From NCBI GenBank assembly GCA_965228695.1, contig CBDDIB010000001.1:186001-250000 (forward strand): 64,000 nt of DNA, in the 5' to 3' direction. Under the pieces are notes generated by a model. The model ran no database searches and was not told the origin of the DNA. It saw only the letters and a program-made list of their open reading frames with translations. The DNA comes from JAJFJD01 sp965228695. Its GTDB lineage: Bacteria; Pseudomonadota; Alphaproteobacteria; UBA8366. A program made the translations under genes and the position numbers. Positions 8,552 to 17,968 of the stretch are shown here, piece after piece. Positions within the stretch are counted from its first letter, which is position 1. The number at the start of each line of letters is the position of its first letter.

Positions 8552-10285
8552 CTAATACCCCAATGTCAGCGCGTCGGGCCGGCGTGGATCGGACGCGCCG
8601 TACAAGACCCCGTCGACCCGCATGATCGATTGCAGGCTGCCCATCGGCCGCCCCTGCTTCAGCGTGTGACCCATCGCCTGCAACAGGCGTTGGGTATCTG
8701 GGCTCAGCCCTTCTTCGATCCGCAATGTGTCCGGCAGCCATTGATGATGGACCCGCGGCGCATGCGTCGCCTCCGCGATGTTCATCTTGTGATCGATCAC
8801 ATTGATTAGAAGCTGCAACACGGTAGTGATGATTCGGCTGCCGCCGGGACTGCCGGTGGCCAGCAGAACCTCGCCGTCCTTGAACACGATGGTCGGGCTC
8901 ATCGAGCTCAAGGGCCGCTTACCGCCGCCGACCGCGTTGGCGTCGCCGCCGATCAAGCCGTAGGCGTTCGGCACACCGGGCTTGGCCGAGAAATCCCCCA
9001 TTTCATTGTTCAGCAGGATACCGGTCCCCGCCGCGACGATTCCGGTGCCGTAGCTGAAATTCAGCGTATAGGTATTCGACACCGTATTTCCGAACCGGTC
9101 CATGACCGTGTAGTGCGTGGTGTTCGGTCCTTCATACGGCAACGGATCACCGGGCAGGATGTCGGTGGACGGTGTCGCCTTTTTCGGGTCGATGCCGCGG
9201 CGCAAAGCCGTCGCGTATTTCTTGGAGACCAACCCGCGTACCGGCACCTTCCAATACCCCGGATCACCCAAATATTTCGACCGGTCCGCATAGGCGCGTT
9301 TCATGGCCTCCGCCATCACATGCAAACCGCCGGCGCTGTTATGTCCCAACGCGGCCAGGTCGTAGCCCTCGAGGACGTTCAGAATCTGCACGATATGGAC
9401 GCCCCCGGAACTCGGCGGCGGCATCGATCGAATTTCATATCCCCGGTAAGTGCCGCGCACGGCCTCGCGCTCGACCGGCGCGTAGCCCGCCAGATCTTCG
9501 AGCGTCATGATGCCGTCGTTGGCCTCCATCTCGGCCGCGATGCGCTTGGCGATCGTACCGCGATAGAAGGCGTTGGGGCCCTCTTCCGAGATCGCCTTAA
9601 GCGACCCGAACAAATCGCTTTGAACCAGCCGGGCACCGGCCTTGAGAGGCGTATCGTCATCGCCAAAAAAGATCTTCCGGGTCGCCGCCGACTGCGCGAG
9701 GCGCTTCTTGCGCCGCTCCAACTGGCGCGCCATGTCGTCGCTGACGAGGAAGCCGTCGCCTGCCAGCCGAAGCGCCGGGGCCATCACATCCTTCAGCGTC
9801 ATGGTGCCGTATTTACGAAGCGCCAGCGTCAGCCCGGCCACGGTACCGGGAATGCCGACCGCCTTATGGCTGTACCGGAAGGCCTCTTTATCGACATTGC
9901 CGGCTGCATCGAGATACATGTCACGGGTTGCCGCGGCCGGGGCGGCCTCGCGGTAATCGATGGCAACCGTCCGGCCCGATTCGGCATCGTGAATCATCAT
10001 GAACCCGCCGCCGCCGAGATTGCCGGCCCGCGGCAGCGTGGCCGCGAGCGCAAATCCCACCGCCACCGCCGCGTCCACCGCATTGCCGCCACGCTGCAGA
10101 ATGTCCAACCCGATCCGGGTTGCGTTCGCTTCCTGGGTCGCCACCATCCCGGACCGCCCCAGAACCGGGTGGACACGGTCCTCACCCGTACGGAACCCGT
10201 CGGTCTGTGCATAAACAGTGGTGCTCGCGTAAAGAACGAAAGAGACAATAATGATTACCGTACGCACCGCCGTCGCAGTCGCCAT
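8552..10285 (-). CDS. ggt: gamma-glutamyltransferase (exported, two-subunit processing type)
   Basis: A 577-residue Ntn-hydrolase precursor. The chosen ATG gives a good signal peptide (AVRTVIIIVSFVLYASTTVYAQ); an ATG 32 codons further upstream gives an unconvincing N-terminus. The autoprocessing Thr389 is in NTTHYTVMDRFGN, where cleavage yields the large and small subunits. GNLGGGGFMMIH and PLSSMSPTIV, which hold substrate-binding residues, are intact. The enzyme should hydrolyse or transfer gamma-glutamyl groups from glutathione and gamma-glutamyl amines in the periplasm. It is 4 bp from mtnA and 117 bp from the alcohol dehydrogenase on the same strand. Confidence 0.93.
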   Translation of the reverse strand: MATATAVRTVIIIVSFVLYASTTVYAQTDGFRTGEDRVHPVLGRSGMVATQEANATRIGLDILQRGGNAVDAAVAVGFALAATLPRAGNLGGGGFMMIHDAESGRTVAIDYREAAPAAATRDMYLDAAGNVDKEAFRYSHKAVGIPGTVAGLTLALRKYGTMTLKDVMAPALRLAGDGFLVSDDMARQLERRKKRLAQSAATRKIFFGDDDTPLKAGARLVQSDLFGSLKAISEEGPNAFYRGTIAKRIAAEMEANDGIMTLEDLAGYAPVEREAVRGTYRGYEIRSMPPPSSGGVHIVQILNVLEGYDLAALGHNSAGGLHVMAEAMKRAYADRSKYLGDPGYWKVPVRGLVSKKYATALRRGIDPKKATPSTDILPGDPLPYEGPNTTHYTVMDRFGNTVSNTYTLNFSYGTGIVAAGTGILLNNEMGDFSAKPGVPNAYGLIGGDANAVGGGKRPLSSMSPTIVFKDGEVLLATGSPGGSRIITTVLQLLINVIDHKMNIAEATHAPRVHHQWLPDTLRIEEGLSPDTQRLLQAMGHTLKQGRPMGSLQSIMRVDGVLYGASDPRRPDALTLGY

Positions 10286-10402
10286 ACGCGCATTGTGCCG
10301 GCTATGCGTACACTGCGCCCCAGCCGATACAAAGCCGAACGGCCACCGCAGGTGTTGAACAGATCGACGTATTGATTTCATGTACTTTTCCCGTCCATCG
10401 GC

Positions 10403-11578
10403 TTACAGAACACCTTGTACGGCATTCACGAAGATCGTACGTAAATCGTCGGTGGTCAGCTGTTTTGGGTTTCCGGGGCGTGTCGGGTCGTCGTACGCGA
10501 GCAGCGCGACCGCGTCGGCGCGATCGGCCGGCACGCCGATATCGGCAAGAGTATGCGGTATTCCCAACGTCTTGCGAAATTCCAAAACAAAATCGGTGAG
10601 CGCGTCCACATCATTCCCGGTCGCACCGAGAAATCGCATAACCTGTTGGGATTGCTGGCCGATAACGTCGGCATTGTGCTGCAACACATAGGGCAAAACC
10701 ACCGCGTTCGTGAGACCGTGGTGGGTGCCGTACAGGCTGCCGACCGCGTGGCTGACCGCATGTACGCCGCCCAACCCTTTCTGGAACGCGGTCGCCCCCA
10801 TGGACGCTGCCGCAAGGACATGGCTGCGCGCCTGCACGTTCTCACCGTATGCGTACGCGACGGGCAGCCATTCGGCCAGCAGCCGCATGCCTTCGAGAGC
10901 AATCCCATCGGCCAGCGGATGGTACCCGGGGGCACAATACGCTTCGAAGTTATGAATGAATGCATCCAGCCCGGTCGCGGCCGTCAACGCCGGCGGCAAG
11001 GCCAAAGTCGTTTTGGGGTCGTCGATCACGACTTTCGCCATCATGGCAGGGTGGAAGATGACCCGTTTTCGCCGATCGACGTCATCCGCGATGATGGCCG
11101 CGCGCCCGACCTCGGATCCGGTGCCCGCCGTCGTGGGTATAGCAATGATCGATGCTATCGCGCGCATATCGGCGCGCGACCAGTTGTCGCCGACATCCTC
11201 GAAGTCGCCGATCGGCCGCGACTGCCCCGCCATAAAGGCGATCGCCTTGCCCGCGTCGAGCGCGCTGCCGCCGCCGAAAGCGATCACGCCGTCATGCTCA
11301 CCGTCCCGGAACACGGCCACACCGGCATTCACGTTGGAATCCCGCGGGTTGGGCTGAACATGCGGAAAAATCGCGAGATCGAGACCCTGCTTCCCGCAGG
11401 CATCTACCACGTCCTGGACCAGCGGCAACCCGGCCAACCCCGGATCGGTCACCAGCAAAGGCCGTTTGAGCCCAAGCTCCGCACAGACCGCCGGCAATTC
11501 AGCGAGACGGCCGGGCCCGAACCGGACACGCGTCGGGTAATTCCAGTCGCCCGTGAGGGTCTCAGCGTCGATCTGCAT
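10403..11578 (-). CDS. iron-containing (group III) alcohol dehydrogenase
   Basis: A 391-residue Fe-ADH family protein. The NAD(P)-binding GGGSALDAGK (102-111), the IPTTAGTGSE loop (147-156) and metal ligands D205, H209, H273 and H287 (GLDAFIHN and GGVHAVSHAVG...THHG) are all present, so it should be active. The longer frame upstream of the ATG at 11578 lacks a credible protein and overlaps the spacer. It lies 35 bp after the glutamine-synthetase-like gene on the same strand, with an aldehyde dehydrogenase upstream, suggesting amine-derived alcohol/aldehyde metabolism. Reduction of methylthioacetaldehyde made by the nearby mtnA-aldolase pair is another possibility. Confidence 0.9.
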   Translation of the reverse strand: MQIDAETLTGDWNYPTRVRFGPGRLAELPAVCAELGLKRPLLVTDPGLAGLPLVQDVVDACGKQGLDLAIFPHVQPNPRDSNVNAGVAVFRDGEHDGVIAFGGGSALDAGKAIAFMAGQSRPIGDFEDVGDNWSRADMRAIASIIAIPTTAGTGSEVGRAAIIADDVDRRKRVIFHPAMMAKVVIDDPKTTLALPPALTAATGLDAFIHNFEAYCAPGYHPLADGIALEGMRLLAEWLPVAYAYGENVQARSHVLAAASMGATAFQKGLGGVHAVSHAVGSLYGTHHGLTNAVVLPYVLQHNADVIGQQSQQVMRFLGATGNDVDALTDFVLEFRKTLGIPHTLADIGVPADRADAVALLAYDDPTRPGNPKQLTTDDLRTIFVNAVQGVL

Positions 11579-11613
11579 TTGTAACCCGTTAAATCGGCCC
11601 GAACCGTGTTTGC

Positions 11614-12978
11614 CTAACCGCGCTCGAAGGTGCGGCGCAATTCCCAATCGGTGACCCGGCGGTCGTATTCGCTCTGCTCCCAGCGCCCGGTATGCAGGTA
11701 ATGTTCGACGACGTCATCGCCCAAGACATCGCGCAGAACGGATGACTCCTCCAGCGCCGCCAACGCCTCTCGCAACGTCCGCGGCACGTCGGCGACGTTC
11801 TCCATTTCATAAATATTGCCGGAAATGGCGGGTTCCAGTTCCAGCTTATTCTCGATTCCGTAGAGGCCGGCCGCCACCGTCGCGGCGAAGGAGAGATACG
11901 GATTCACGTCGGCGCCGGGAATCCGGCATTCGACCCGCAGCGCCGGGCCGTGCCCGACCGTCCTGAATCCGGCGGTGCGGTTGTCCCGGCTCCACGCCGC
12001 CTTGGTCGGCGCGAAGGATCCCGCCTGGAATCGTTTGTAGGAGTTGATAAAGGGCGCATAGAAATAGGTCACGTCGCGCACCAGCGCGAGTTGTCCGGCC
12101 AAGTAATGGCGAAACAGCGGAGACATGCCGTCTTCCGCTTTTTCATCGTAAAACAGTGCCTTATCGGTCTCCGCGTCCCACAACGACGAATGTAGATGAC
12201 AACTGTTGCCGGCCAAATCGAGGTTCCACTTGGCCATGAAGGTAATCGCCTTGCCTTGGCCGTAGGCGATTTCCTTAGCCCCGTTCTTATAGATCGAATG
12301 GCGGTCCGCCATTTCCAGGGCTTCGGCATATTGCAGGTTGATCTCCTCCTGCCCCGGCCCCCACTCGCCCTTCGAGAACTCGACCGGTACCGCCGCGCCG
12401 TCCATGCCGTTGCGGATTGCGCGGATCAGATCCTCTTCCTTCGTGGTCTGGAAGATATGGTAATCCTCGATATACCAGCCCGCGGTCTTGAGATCCTGAT
12501 AGTTCTTATCGCGCGCCGTCTCGTACGTCTCATCGAAGACGTACAACTCGAGTTCCGACCCCATCTTGACGGTGAAGCCCATGTCGCGGGCGCGCGCCAA
12601 CTGCTGCTTCAGCATCGAGCGCGGCGCGTGCGGTAGGTCCACCCCGTGATGATCCCGGCAATCGGCCATCACCAGCGCGGTCGCCTCGAGCCATGGAATC
12701 CGCCGTAAGGTGGCGAGATCCGGTTTCAGGGCGAAATCGCCGTATCCGGTGTCCCAAGACGCCGCCTGATACCCCGGCACGGGTTCCATATCCATGTCGA
12801 CGGTCAGCAGGTAATCGCAGACATGCATCTCGTCGAGGCATTTTTCGACGAAGAACCGCCCGGTGACCCGCTTGCCGATCAATCGCCCCTGCATATCGGG
12901 AAAACAGACGAGAACGGTGTCGATTAACCCGCTCTCGACGTCGGCCCGCAGGCCGGGAACATCCAAATTGCCGCTCAT
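11614..12978 (-). CDS. glutamine synthetase family protein, probable gamma-glutamyl-amine ligase (PuuA/GlnA3-like)
   Basis: A 454-residue glutamine-synthetase fold protein with the type I active site: KMGSELELYVFDE (glutamate/metal site), NSCHLHSSLWD, the R-rich FAPTKAAWSRDNRTAGFR, and ALRVECRIPGADVNPYLS. The N-terminal beta-grasp domain is shorter than in true GlnA, and the conserved adenylylation-site region is not recognisable. Together with the adjacent aldehyde dehydrogenase (13-bp gap) and alcohol dehydrogenase, this matches ligases that attach glutamate to polyamines or small amines (PuuA, GlnA3, ethanolamine-type GlnA4, IpuC). The exact amine is unknown. Confidence 0.87.
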   Translation of the reverse strand: MSGNLDVPGLRADVESGLIDTVLVCFPDMQGRLIGKRVTGRFFVEKCLDEMHVCDYLLTVDMDMEPVPGYQAASWDTGYGDFALKPDLATLRRIPWLEATALVMADCRDHHGVDLPHAPRSMLKQQLARARDMGFTVKMGSELELYVFDETYETARDKNYQDLKTAGWYIEDYHIFQTTKEEDLIRAIRNGMDGAAVPVEFSKGEWGPGQEEINLQYAEALEMADRHSIYKNGAKEIAYGQGKAITFMAKWNLDLAGNSCHLHSSLWDAETDKALFYDEKAEDGMSPLFRHYLAGQLALVRDVTYFYAPFINSYKRFQAGSFAPTKAAWSRDNRTAGFRTVGHGPALRVECRIPGADVNPYLSFAATVAAGLYGIENKLELEPAISGNIYEMENVADVPRTLREALAALEESSVLRDVLGDDVVEHYLHTGRWEQSEYDRRVTDWELRRTFERG

Positions 12979-12991
12979 TACCGCTCCCAGG

Positions 12992-14380
12992 TCAATTCAA
13001 TCGCAAATGAAAGGATTTCGGGCGTGTCAGCTGTTCGTATCCTACCCGGGAAAGGGTACATCCGCGACCGGAGTTCTTCACCCCCGTCCAGGCGAGCGCC
13101 GGGTCGAGATAATCGCACCGGTTCATGAACCAAGTACCCGTTTCGACCTGGTCCCCGATGCGCTTCGCCGCCGAGACATCCTGCGTCCAGACCGATGCGG
13201 TCAAGCCGTAATCGCTGTCGTTCATCAGGGCGATGGCCTCGTCATCCGACCCAACCGGCATGATCCCGACCACGGGGCCGAAACTCTCCTCCCGCATGAT
13301 CCGCATATCATGGCTGACATCGGTCAGAACCTGCGGCGCGATATAGGGCGAACCGGGCGCCGCCGCCGGGAAGCCGCCGGCGTCGACCAAAGGCCGCGCA
13401 CCGGCGGATATCGCATCTTCCGTATGTACGCGTACTATGTCCGCAAGCGACGTTCGTGCCATCGGGCCCAGATTTACGTTATTTTCCGTCGGGTTCCCGA
13501 GATTGTATCGCTTTACTAATTCGGTATACGCATCAATAAAGTTTCGAGATATGGACTTATGTACGTAAATTCGTTCGATCCCACAGCAGGATTGCCCGCT
13601 GTTGAAGAACGCCCCGTCGACGAGCGTTTCGACCGCAAGGTCCAGATCGGCATCGGCGCGGACATAGGCCGGATCCTTGCCACCCAGTTCAAGACCCGCA
13701 CCTGCGAAGCGGTCCGCCAAGGCATGCTGCACCGCCTGACCGCCCGCCACCGAGCCGGTGAAGGCGACGAAGCCAATTCCGTCCTGCGCCATCAGCGTGG
13801 CCGCTTTCGTGTGATCCAGATAAAGGTATTGAAATACCCCTTCCGGCAAACCGGCCTTGGCAAAGGCCGCGGCGAACCGTTCCGCCGTCAACGGGGTCTG
13901 GTGCGACGGCTTGAGGATCACGGCGTTTCCGGCGGCTAGCGCAGGAATGATCGAGTTGACGGAGGTCAGATACGGGTAGTTCCATGGTGCGAGGACGAAA
14001 ACGACGCCATGCGGTTCGCGACGGATGAACCGCTCGAACCCATCCATCGGGGCCGCCGCGATGTCGGCCAAGGCGTCCGGCGCGATCTCGATCATATGCC
14101 GCGCCCGTTCCTCGAATCCCCGAACCTCGCCCGGCGCCTGGCTGATCGGCCGGCCCATCTGCCAGGTCAATTCCTCGGCAATCGCCGGGGCGTTTGCGAC
14201 GAAGGCGTCCACCGCATCGCTCAGGACTCGCAATCGCGCCTCAAGGTCCGCCGCGCGCCAGTCGCGTTGCGCCGTTTGCGCACGCTCCAGCGCCGTCGCC
14301 ACGGCGTCATCTCCGGCGAGCGGGCGCTCGACGTAAACGCGCCCATCGACCGGCGAAATCGTCTGGAAAACTTCGGCCAC
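12992..14380 (-). CDS. NAD(P)-dependent aldehyde dehydrogenase
   Basis: A 462-residue ALDH superfamily enzyme with intact catalysis: N134 in APWNYP, K157 in LKPSH, the general base E231 in LELGGKD, and the nucleophile at C265/C266 in NSGQSCCGIERIY. The double cysteine is common in succinate-semialdehyde and gamma-glutamyl-aldehyde type enzymes. It is the first gene of a minus-strand run ALDH, GS-like ligase, Fe-ADH, which fits oxidation of a gamma-glutamyl-amino aldehyde. Its upstream region faces glpK, which runs divergently. Confidence 0.92.
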   Translation of the reverse strand: MAEVFQTISPVDGRVYVERPLAGDDAVATALERAQTAQRDWRAADLEARLRVLSDAVDAFVANAPAIAEELTWQMGRPISQAPGEVRGFEERARHMIEIAPDALADIAAAPMDGFERFIRREPHGVVFVLAPWNYPYLTSVNSIIPALAAGNAVILKPSHQTPLTAERFAAAFAKAGLPEGVFQYLYLDHTKAATLMAQDGIGFVAFTGSVAGGQAVQHALADRFAGAGLELGGKDPAYVRADADLDLAVETLVDGAFFNSGQSCCGIERIYVHKSISRNFIDAYTELVKRYNLGNPTENNVNLGPMARTSLADIVRVHTEDAISAGARPLVDAGGFPAAAPGSPYIAPQVLTDVSHDMRIMREESFGPVVGIMPVGSDDEAIALMNDSDYGLTASVWTQDVSAAKRIGDQVETGTWFMNRCDYLDPALAWTGVKNSGRGCTLSRVGYEQLTRPKSFHLRLN

Positions 14381-14553
14381 TTCGGCATCCTCGTTTGCGG
14401 CATAATCCCAGCGGCGCGGCCACCGGGTGAGCGTGCGACCTTGATATCACCTCGCCCGGACGGCGGGAAAGGGCATTCTCTAGGCTGACAAAGCGGGCAA
14501 GCTCTGCAACGATGAGCGCTCCAACGACGCACGAATTCGGGAAACATCAGGCC

Positions 14554-16047
14554 ATGCCGTCAGCCAGCCATGTCATCGCCCTCGACCAGGGAACGAGCAG
14601 CACTCGGGCGGTCTTGTTCGATGCGAACCGAATACCGGTCGCGCAGGCGCAGTCCGAGCTTCGGCAAATCTATCCGCGGCCCGGCTGGGTCGAGCACGAC
14701 GCGGAGGAAATTTGGCAAGCGTCGGTCACGGTGTTGCGCGATGCTCTCAGTCAAAGCGGCGTCGACCCGTCGGATGTCGCGGCGATCGGGATCACCAATC
14801 AGCGCGAGACCGTCGTGTTATGGGACCGGGAAACCGGCACCCCCATCCACAACGCCATCGTCTGGCAGGACCGCCGGACCGCCGACGCCTGTGCGGCATT
14901 CAGAAAGGCCGGGCACGAGGCCGGCATCCGCAGCAAGACCGGCCTGCTGCTGGATCCCTATTTCAGCGCCAGCAAGATCGCCTGGCTGCTCGACACGGTC
15001 GACGGCGCGCGGGCCGCGGCGGACAAGGGAAAGCTCGCGGCCGGGACGATGGACAGCTTCGTGCTTTGGCGGTTGACCGGCGGCGCGGTGCATGCGACGG
15101 ACGCCACCAACGCGTCCCGCACCATGTTATTCGATATACACCGGCAGCGCTGGGACGACGACCTTTGCACCCTGTTCAACATCCCCCGGTCGATCTTGCC
15201 GGACGTGCGCGATTGCGCCGCCGATTTCGGCACGACCGCCGGCGAGGTACTCGGCGCCCCCGTCGCCATCCGCGGCATCGCCGGTGATCAGCAAGCCGCC
15301 ACAGTCGGCCAAGCCTGCTTCGCGCCGGGATCGATCAAGAGCACCTACGGCACCGGCTGTTTCGTCCTGACCAATACGGGCGAAACCGCGCTCGAGTCCG
15401 AGAACGAGCTGCTGACGACGGTCGCCTATCGGTTGGGCGGAAAGACCACCTACGCCATCGAAGGCAGTATCTTCGTCGCCGGCGCAGCCATTCAATGGCT
15501 GCGCGATGAATTGAAGGTGATCGGATCGGCGCCGGAATCGGCCGAGCTGTTTGCCCAAGCCGCGCCGGAGAGCGGCGTCTATATGGTGCCCGCCTTCGCG
15601 GGTCTCGGCGCGCCGTATTGGGACAGCGGCGCGCGTGGCGCGATCCTCGGCCTGACACGGGGCAGCGGCCCGGCGGAAATCGTCCGCGCGACAATCGAAT
15701 CCGTCGCCTATCAGACCCGCGACCTGTTCGAGGCCATGGCCGCCGACGGTGCCGCAACGCCTGCATCGGTGCGGGTCGACGGCGGGATGGCGGCGAATGA
15801 CCCGTTCCTGCAATTCTTGGCGGATGTCCTCGACATTCCGGTGGAACGCCCGCCGATCACCGAGACGACCGTCCTGGGCGCGGCCTATCTCGCGGGGATG
15901 CAGTCCGGGCTCTATCCATCGCCGGAAGAAATGGCAGACGCCTGGCATTGCGACGCTCGGTTCGTTCCCGCAATGGATGCGACGGAGCGCGCCCGGCGCT
16001 ATGCCGGCTGGCAGGACGCCGTGCAGCGCGTCCGGACTTCCGGTTAA
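14554..16047 (+). CDS. glpK: glycerol kinase GlpK
   Basis: A 497-residue FGGY-family kinase. HVIALDQGTSSTRA near the N-terminus is the phosphate-1 motif, IAGDQQAATVGQ holds the catalytic aspartate, and STYGTGCFVLTNTG plus VDGGMAANDPF are the adenosine-site motifs of GlpK. It phosphorylates glycerol to glycerol-3-phosphate for GlpD, encoded 3.6 kb away. The ATG at 14554 gives the usual short N-terminus; an ATG at 14512 would add 14 residues. Neither has a strong ribosome binding site. It ends 7 bp from the convergent Na/Pi cotransporter gene. No glpF is seen nearby. Confidence 0.94.
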   Translation: MPSASHVIALDQGTSSTRAVLFDANRIPVAQAQSELRQIYPRPGWVEHDAEEIWQASVTVLRDALSQSGVDPSDVAAIGITNQRETVVLWDRETGTPIHNAIVWQDRRTADACAAFRKAGHEAGIRSKTGLLLDPYFSASKIAWLLDTVDGARAAADKGKLAAGTMDSFVLWRLTGGAVHATDATNASRTMLFDIHRQRWDDDLCTLFNIPRSILPDVRDCAADFGTTAGEVLGAPVAIRGIAGDQQAATVGQACFAPGSIKSTYGTGCFVLTNTGETALESENELLTTVAYRLGGKTTYAIEGSIFVAGAAIQWLRDELKVIGSAPESAELFAQAAPESGVYMVPAFAGLGAPYWDSGARGAILGLTRGSGPAEIVRATIESVAYQTRDLFEAMAADGAATPASVRVDGGMAANDPFLQFLADVLDIPVERPPITETTVLGAAYLAGMQSGLYPSPEEMADAWHCDARFVPAMDATERARRYAGWQDAVQRVRTSG

Positions 16048-16054
16048 TCGACGG

Positions 16055-17707
16055 CTAAGCCGGGGCTTCGTTGTGGATCTTGCTCTTGCGCAGGCGCGAG
16101 GTGCGCAGTTCACCGGCCTCTTCGAGAATCGGATAGGCGGCGGAGGTGAGATGGCTGTTGATGCGTTTCAGGTCGCGCAGAATATCCAGATGCAAAGACG
16201 ACGTTTCGATGCTCTCGCGCATGCCGCTTTTCAACCTTTCATGGTGATTCTCGGCCGCGTCGCGCTCGAGTTGCCGGAAGGTATCTTTTTCCATCAGCAG
16301 CTTGCGCGCCAGGGCATGATCGCCCGACACGAAGACGCTGGTCGCGAGTTTTAGATTCTCCTGAACCCGGTGGTGCAGATCGGCGATTTCGCTCAAGCCC
16401 TCGTCTGAAAAGGCCAGGCGGTATTTGATCTTCTTGGCCGCGAGTTCCATCAGGTTCTTGTCGATGATGTCGCCGATATGTTCGAGATTCGTCGAGAAGC
16501 TCATGATTTCGTTGCAACGCTGGTTGTCCTCGTCACCCAATTCCTGCCTGCTCACGTCGGTCAGATACAGCTTGGTCTGTTCATACAGGCGATCGACGAT
16601 ATCGTCGGATGCCGTCACCCGGTTCAGCGACTCCTTGTCATCCCGCCGCAGCGTGTCCATTGATCCGCTCAACATCTCGTCCAGGATATCGGCAATACGC
16701 AGCGTCTCACGGGTCGCGTTGGCCAACGCGACAGCGGGCTCGTCCACCGCCGAAGGATCCAGATAGCGGGCTTCTCCCTCGTCGGACGACACCGCCCGGT
16801 CCGGAATCCATCGTTCCATCAGTGCGCTGACGGGTCCGATGGCGAAGATGAAGATCATCGCCAGGCCCAGGTTGAACGCCGTGTGGAAGTTCACGACCTG
16901 GCGCACCGGATCCGCTTCGATCTGCGGGATGTATTCGGCCACATATGCCAGGAAGGGAAATACCAGGATACAGCCGACCGCCTTGAATACGGCGTTACCG
17001 ACGGCGACCCGACGCGCCGCCGCCGCCGACCCCAAGGTCGCGGTGATCGGCGGAATCGCACCGCCAAGATTTGCACCCAGGACCAACGGGAAGATCAAAG
17101 CCACCGGTATCGCCCCGGCGCCCACGAGCGATGCGACCAACAGCACGATCGCCAAACTCGAATGAGCAAGCCATGTCAGCAAGGCGGTTAGGAGGATCGC
17201 CAAAACCGGCTCGTCACCGAGCGACGTGACAAGCGCCAGAACGATCTTCGAATCGCGGATCGGCTGAGAATTCGCGACGATCAAACTGAGGGCGAGCAGG
17301 ATAAGCCCTAGCCCGATGGTCAGGCGGCCGATATCGCGCGTTCGTTTGCGCTGGCCGCCTTGAAACGCGATGAAGCCGATGGTGATCAACACCGGCGATA
17401 CCCAAACGATGTTCAGGCTGAACAGCTGCGCGACCAAGGTCGTGCCGACATCGGCGCCCAGCATCACCGCAAGCGCGGCTGCCGAGATCACCAGTCCACG
17501 GCCCGCGAAGGACGCGGTCATCAAGCAGGTGGCTGTGCTGCTCTGCAGGAGGGTGGTCACACCCAAGCCCGCAAGAAAGGCGGTAAACCGATTCGACAGA
17601 TACCGTCCCAAGATAAGGCGGAGCGTTCCGCCGAAGGCACGAGTCATACCCGTCCGCACCATGCGCATTGCCCAAAGCAACAGGGCAATGGCACCGATCA
17701 GATTCAT
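16055..17707 (-). CDS. Na/Pi cotransporter family protein with C-terminal PhoU-like domain
   Basis: A 550-residue sodium-phosphate symporter. The N-terminal 330 residues contain two inverted repeats, each with a QSS/HSS element: LLQSSTATCL at 54-63 and LAHSSLAIV around 183. GADVGTTL and GANLGGAI, which are also paired, accompany them. The last 200 residues are helical and charged, with PhoU-like features such as FSTNLEHIGDIIDKN. It should import phosphate with Na+, with the PhoU part adjusting activity. The start ATG follows a region with a Pho-box-like repeat (17795-17812), which supports induction under phosphate starvation. Confidence 0.92.
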   Translation of the reverse strand: MNLIGAIALLLWAMRMVRTGMTRAFGGTLRLILGRYLSNRFTAFLAGLGVTTLLQSSTATCLMTASFAGRGLVISAAALAVMLGADVGTTLVAQLFSLNIVWVSPVLITIGFIAFQGGQRKRTRDIGRLTIGLGLILLALSLIVANSQPIRDSKIVLALVTSLGDEPVLAILLTALLTWLAHSSLAIVLLVASLVGAGAIPVALIFPLVLGANLGGAIPPITATLGSAAAARRVAVGNAVFKAVGCILVFPFLAYVAEYIPQIEADPVRQVVNFHTAFNLGLAMIFIFAIGPVSALMERWIPDRAVSSDEGEARYLDPSAVDEPAVALANATRETLRIADILDEMLSGSMDTLRRDDKESLNRVTASDDIVDRLYEQTKLYLTDVSRQELGDEDNQRCNEIMSFSTNLEHIGDIIDKNLMELAAKKIKYRLAFSDEGLSEIADLHHRVQENLKLATSVFVSGDHALARKLLMEKDTFRQLERDAAENHHERLKSGMRESIETSSLHLDILRDLKRINSHLTSAAYPILEEAGELRTSRLRKSKIHNEAPA

Positions 17708-17794
17708 TAAAATAATCGTCGCGGAAATGGCATATGTCCTTTCGAACGAATCACGATTGGATAGCCGTCCGGCACGGGTCCAGCGGCTACATTT

Positions 17795-17812
17795 ATTACG
17801 GTTTTATTACAG
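17795..17812 (-). promoter_or_regulatory. candidate PhoB binding site (Pho box)
   Basis: On the minus strand the sequence reads CTGTAAT-AAAA-CCGTAAT, two 7-base direct repeats with an 11-base period followed by another AAAT. This is close to the classical Pho box (CTGTCAT, 4 bases, CTGTCAT). It lies 88 bp before the start codon of the Na/Pi cotransporter and reads in its direction. The match is visual and no -10 element was proved. Confidence 0.55.
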
Positions 17813-17968
17813 GATCGCGAAGTATACGCCAATTTTTCGAAAATCGGTGAATTTTCTGCCCACCAAACCGTTGCGCCGTCGCCTCTCTTTTCCGCATTCC
17901 TCTTGGATATTCCGGTCAAGCCCGCTACATACCGGTACACACTTCCTGTCCATCAGATCAAAACGGTG

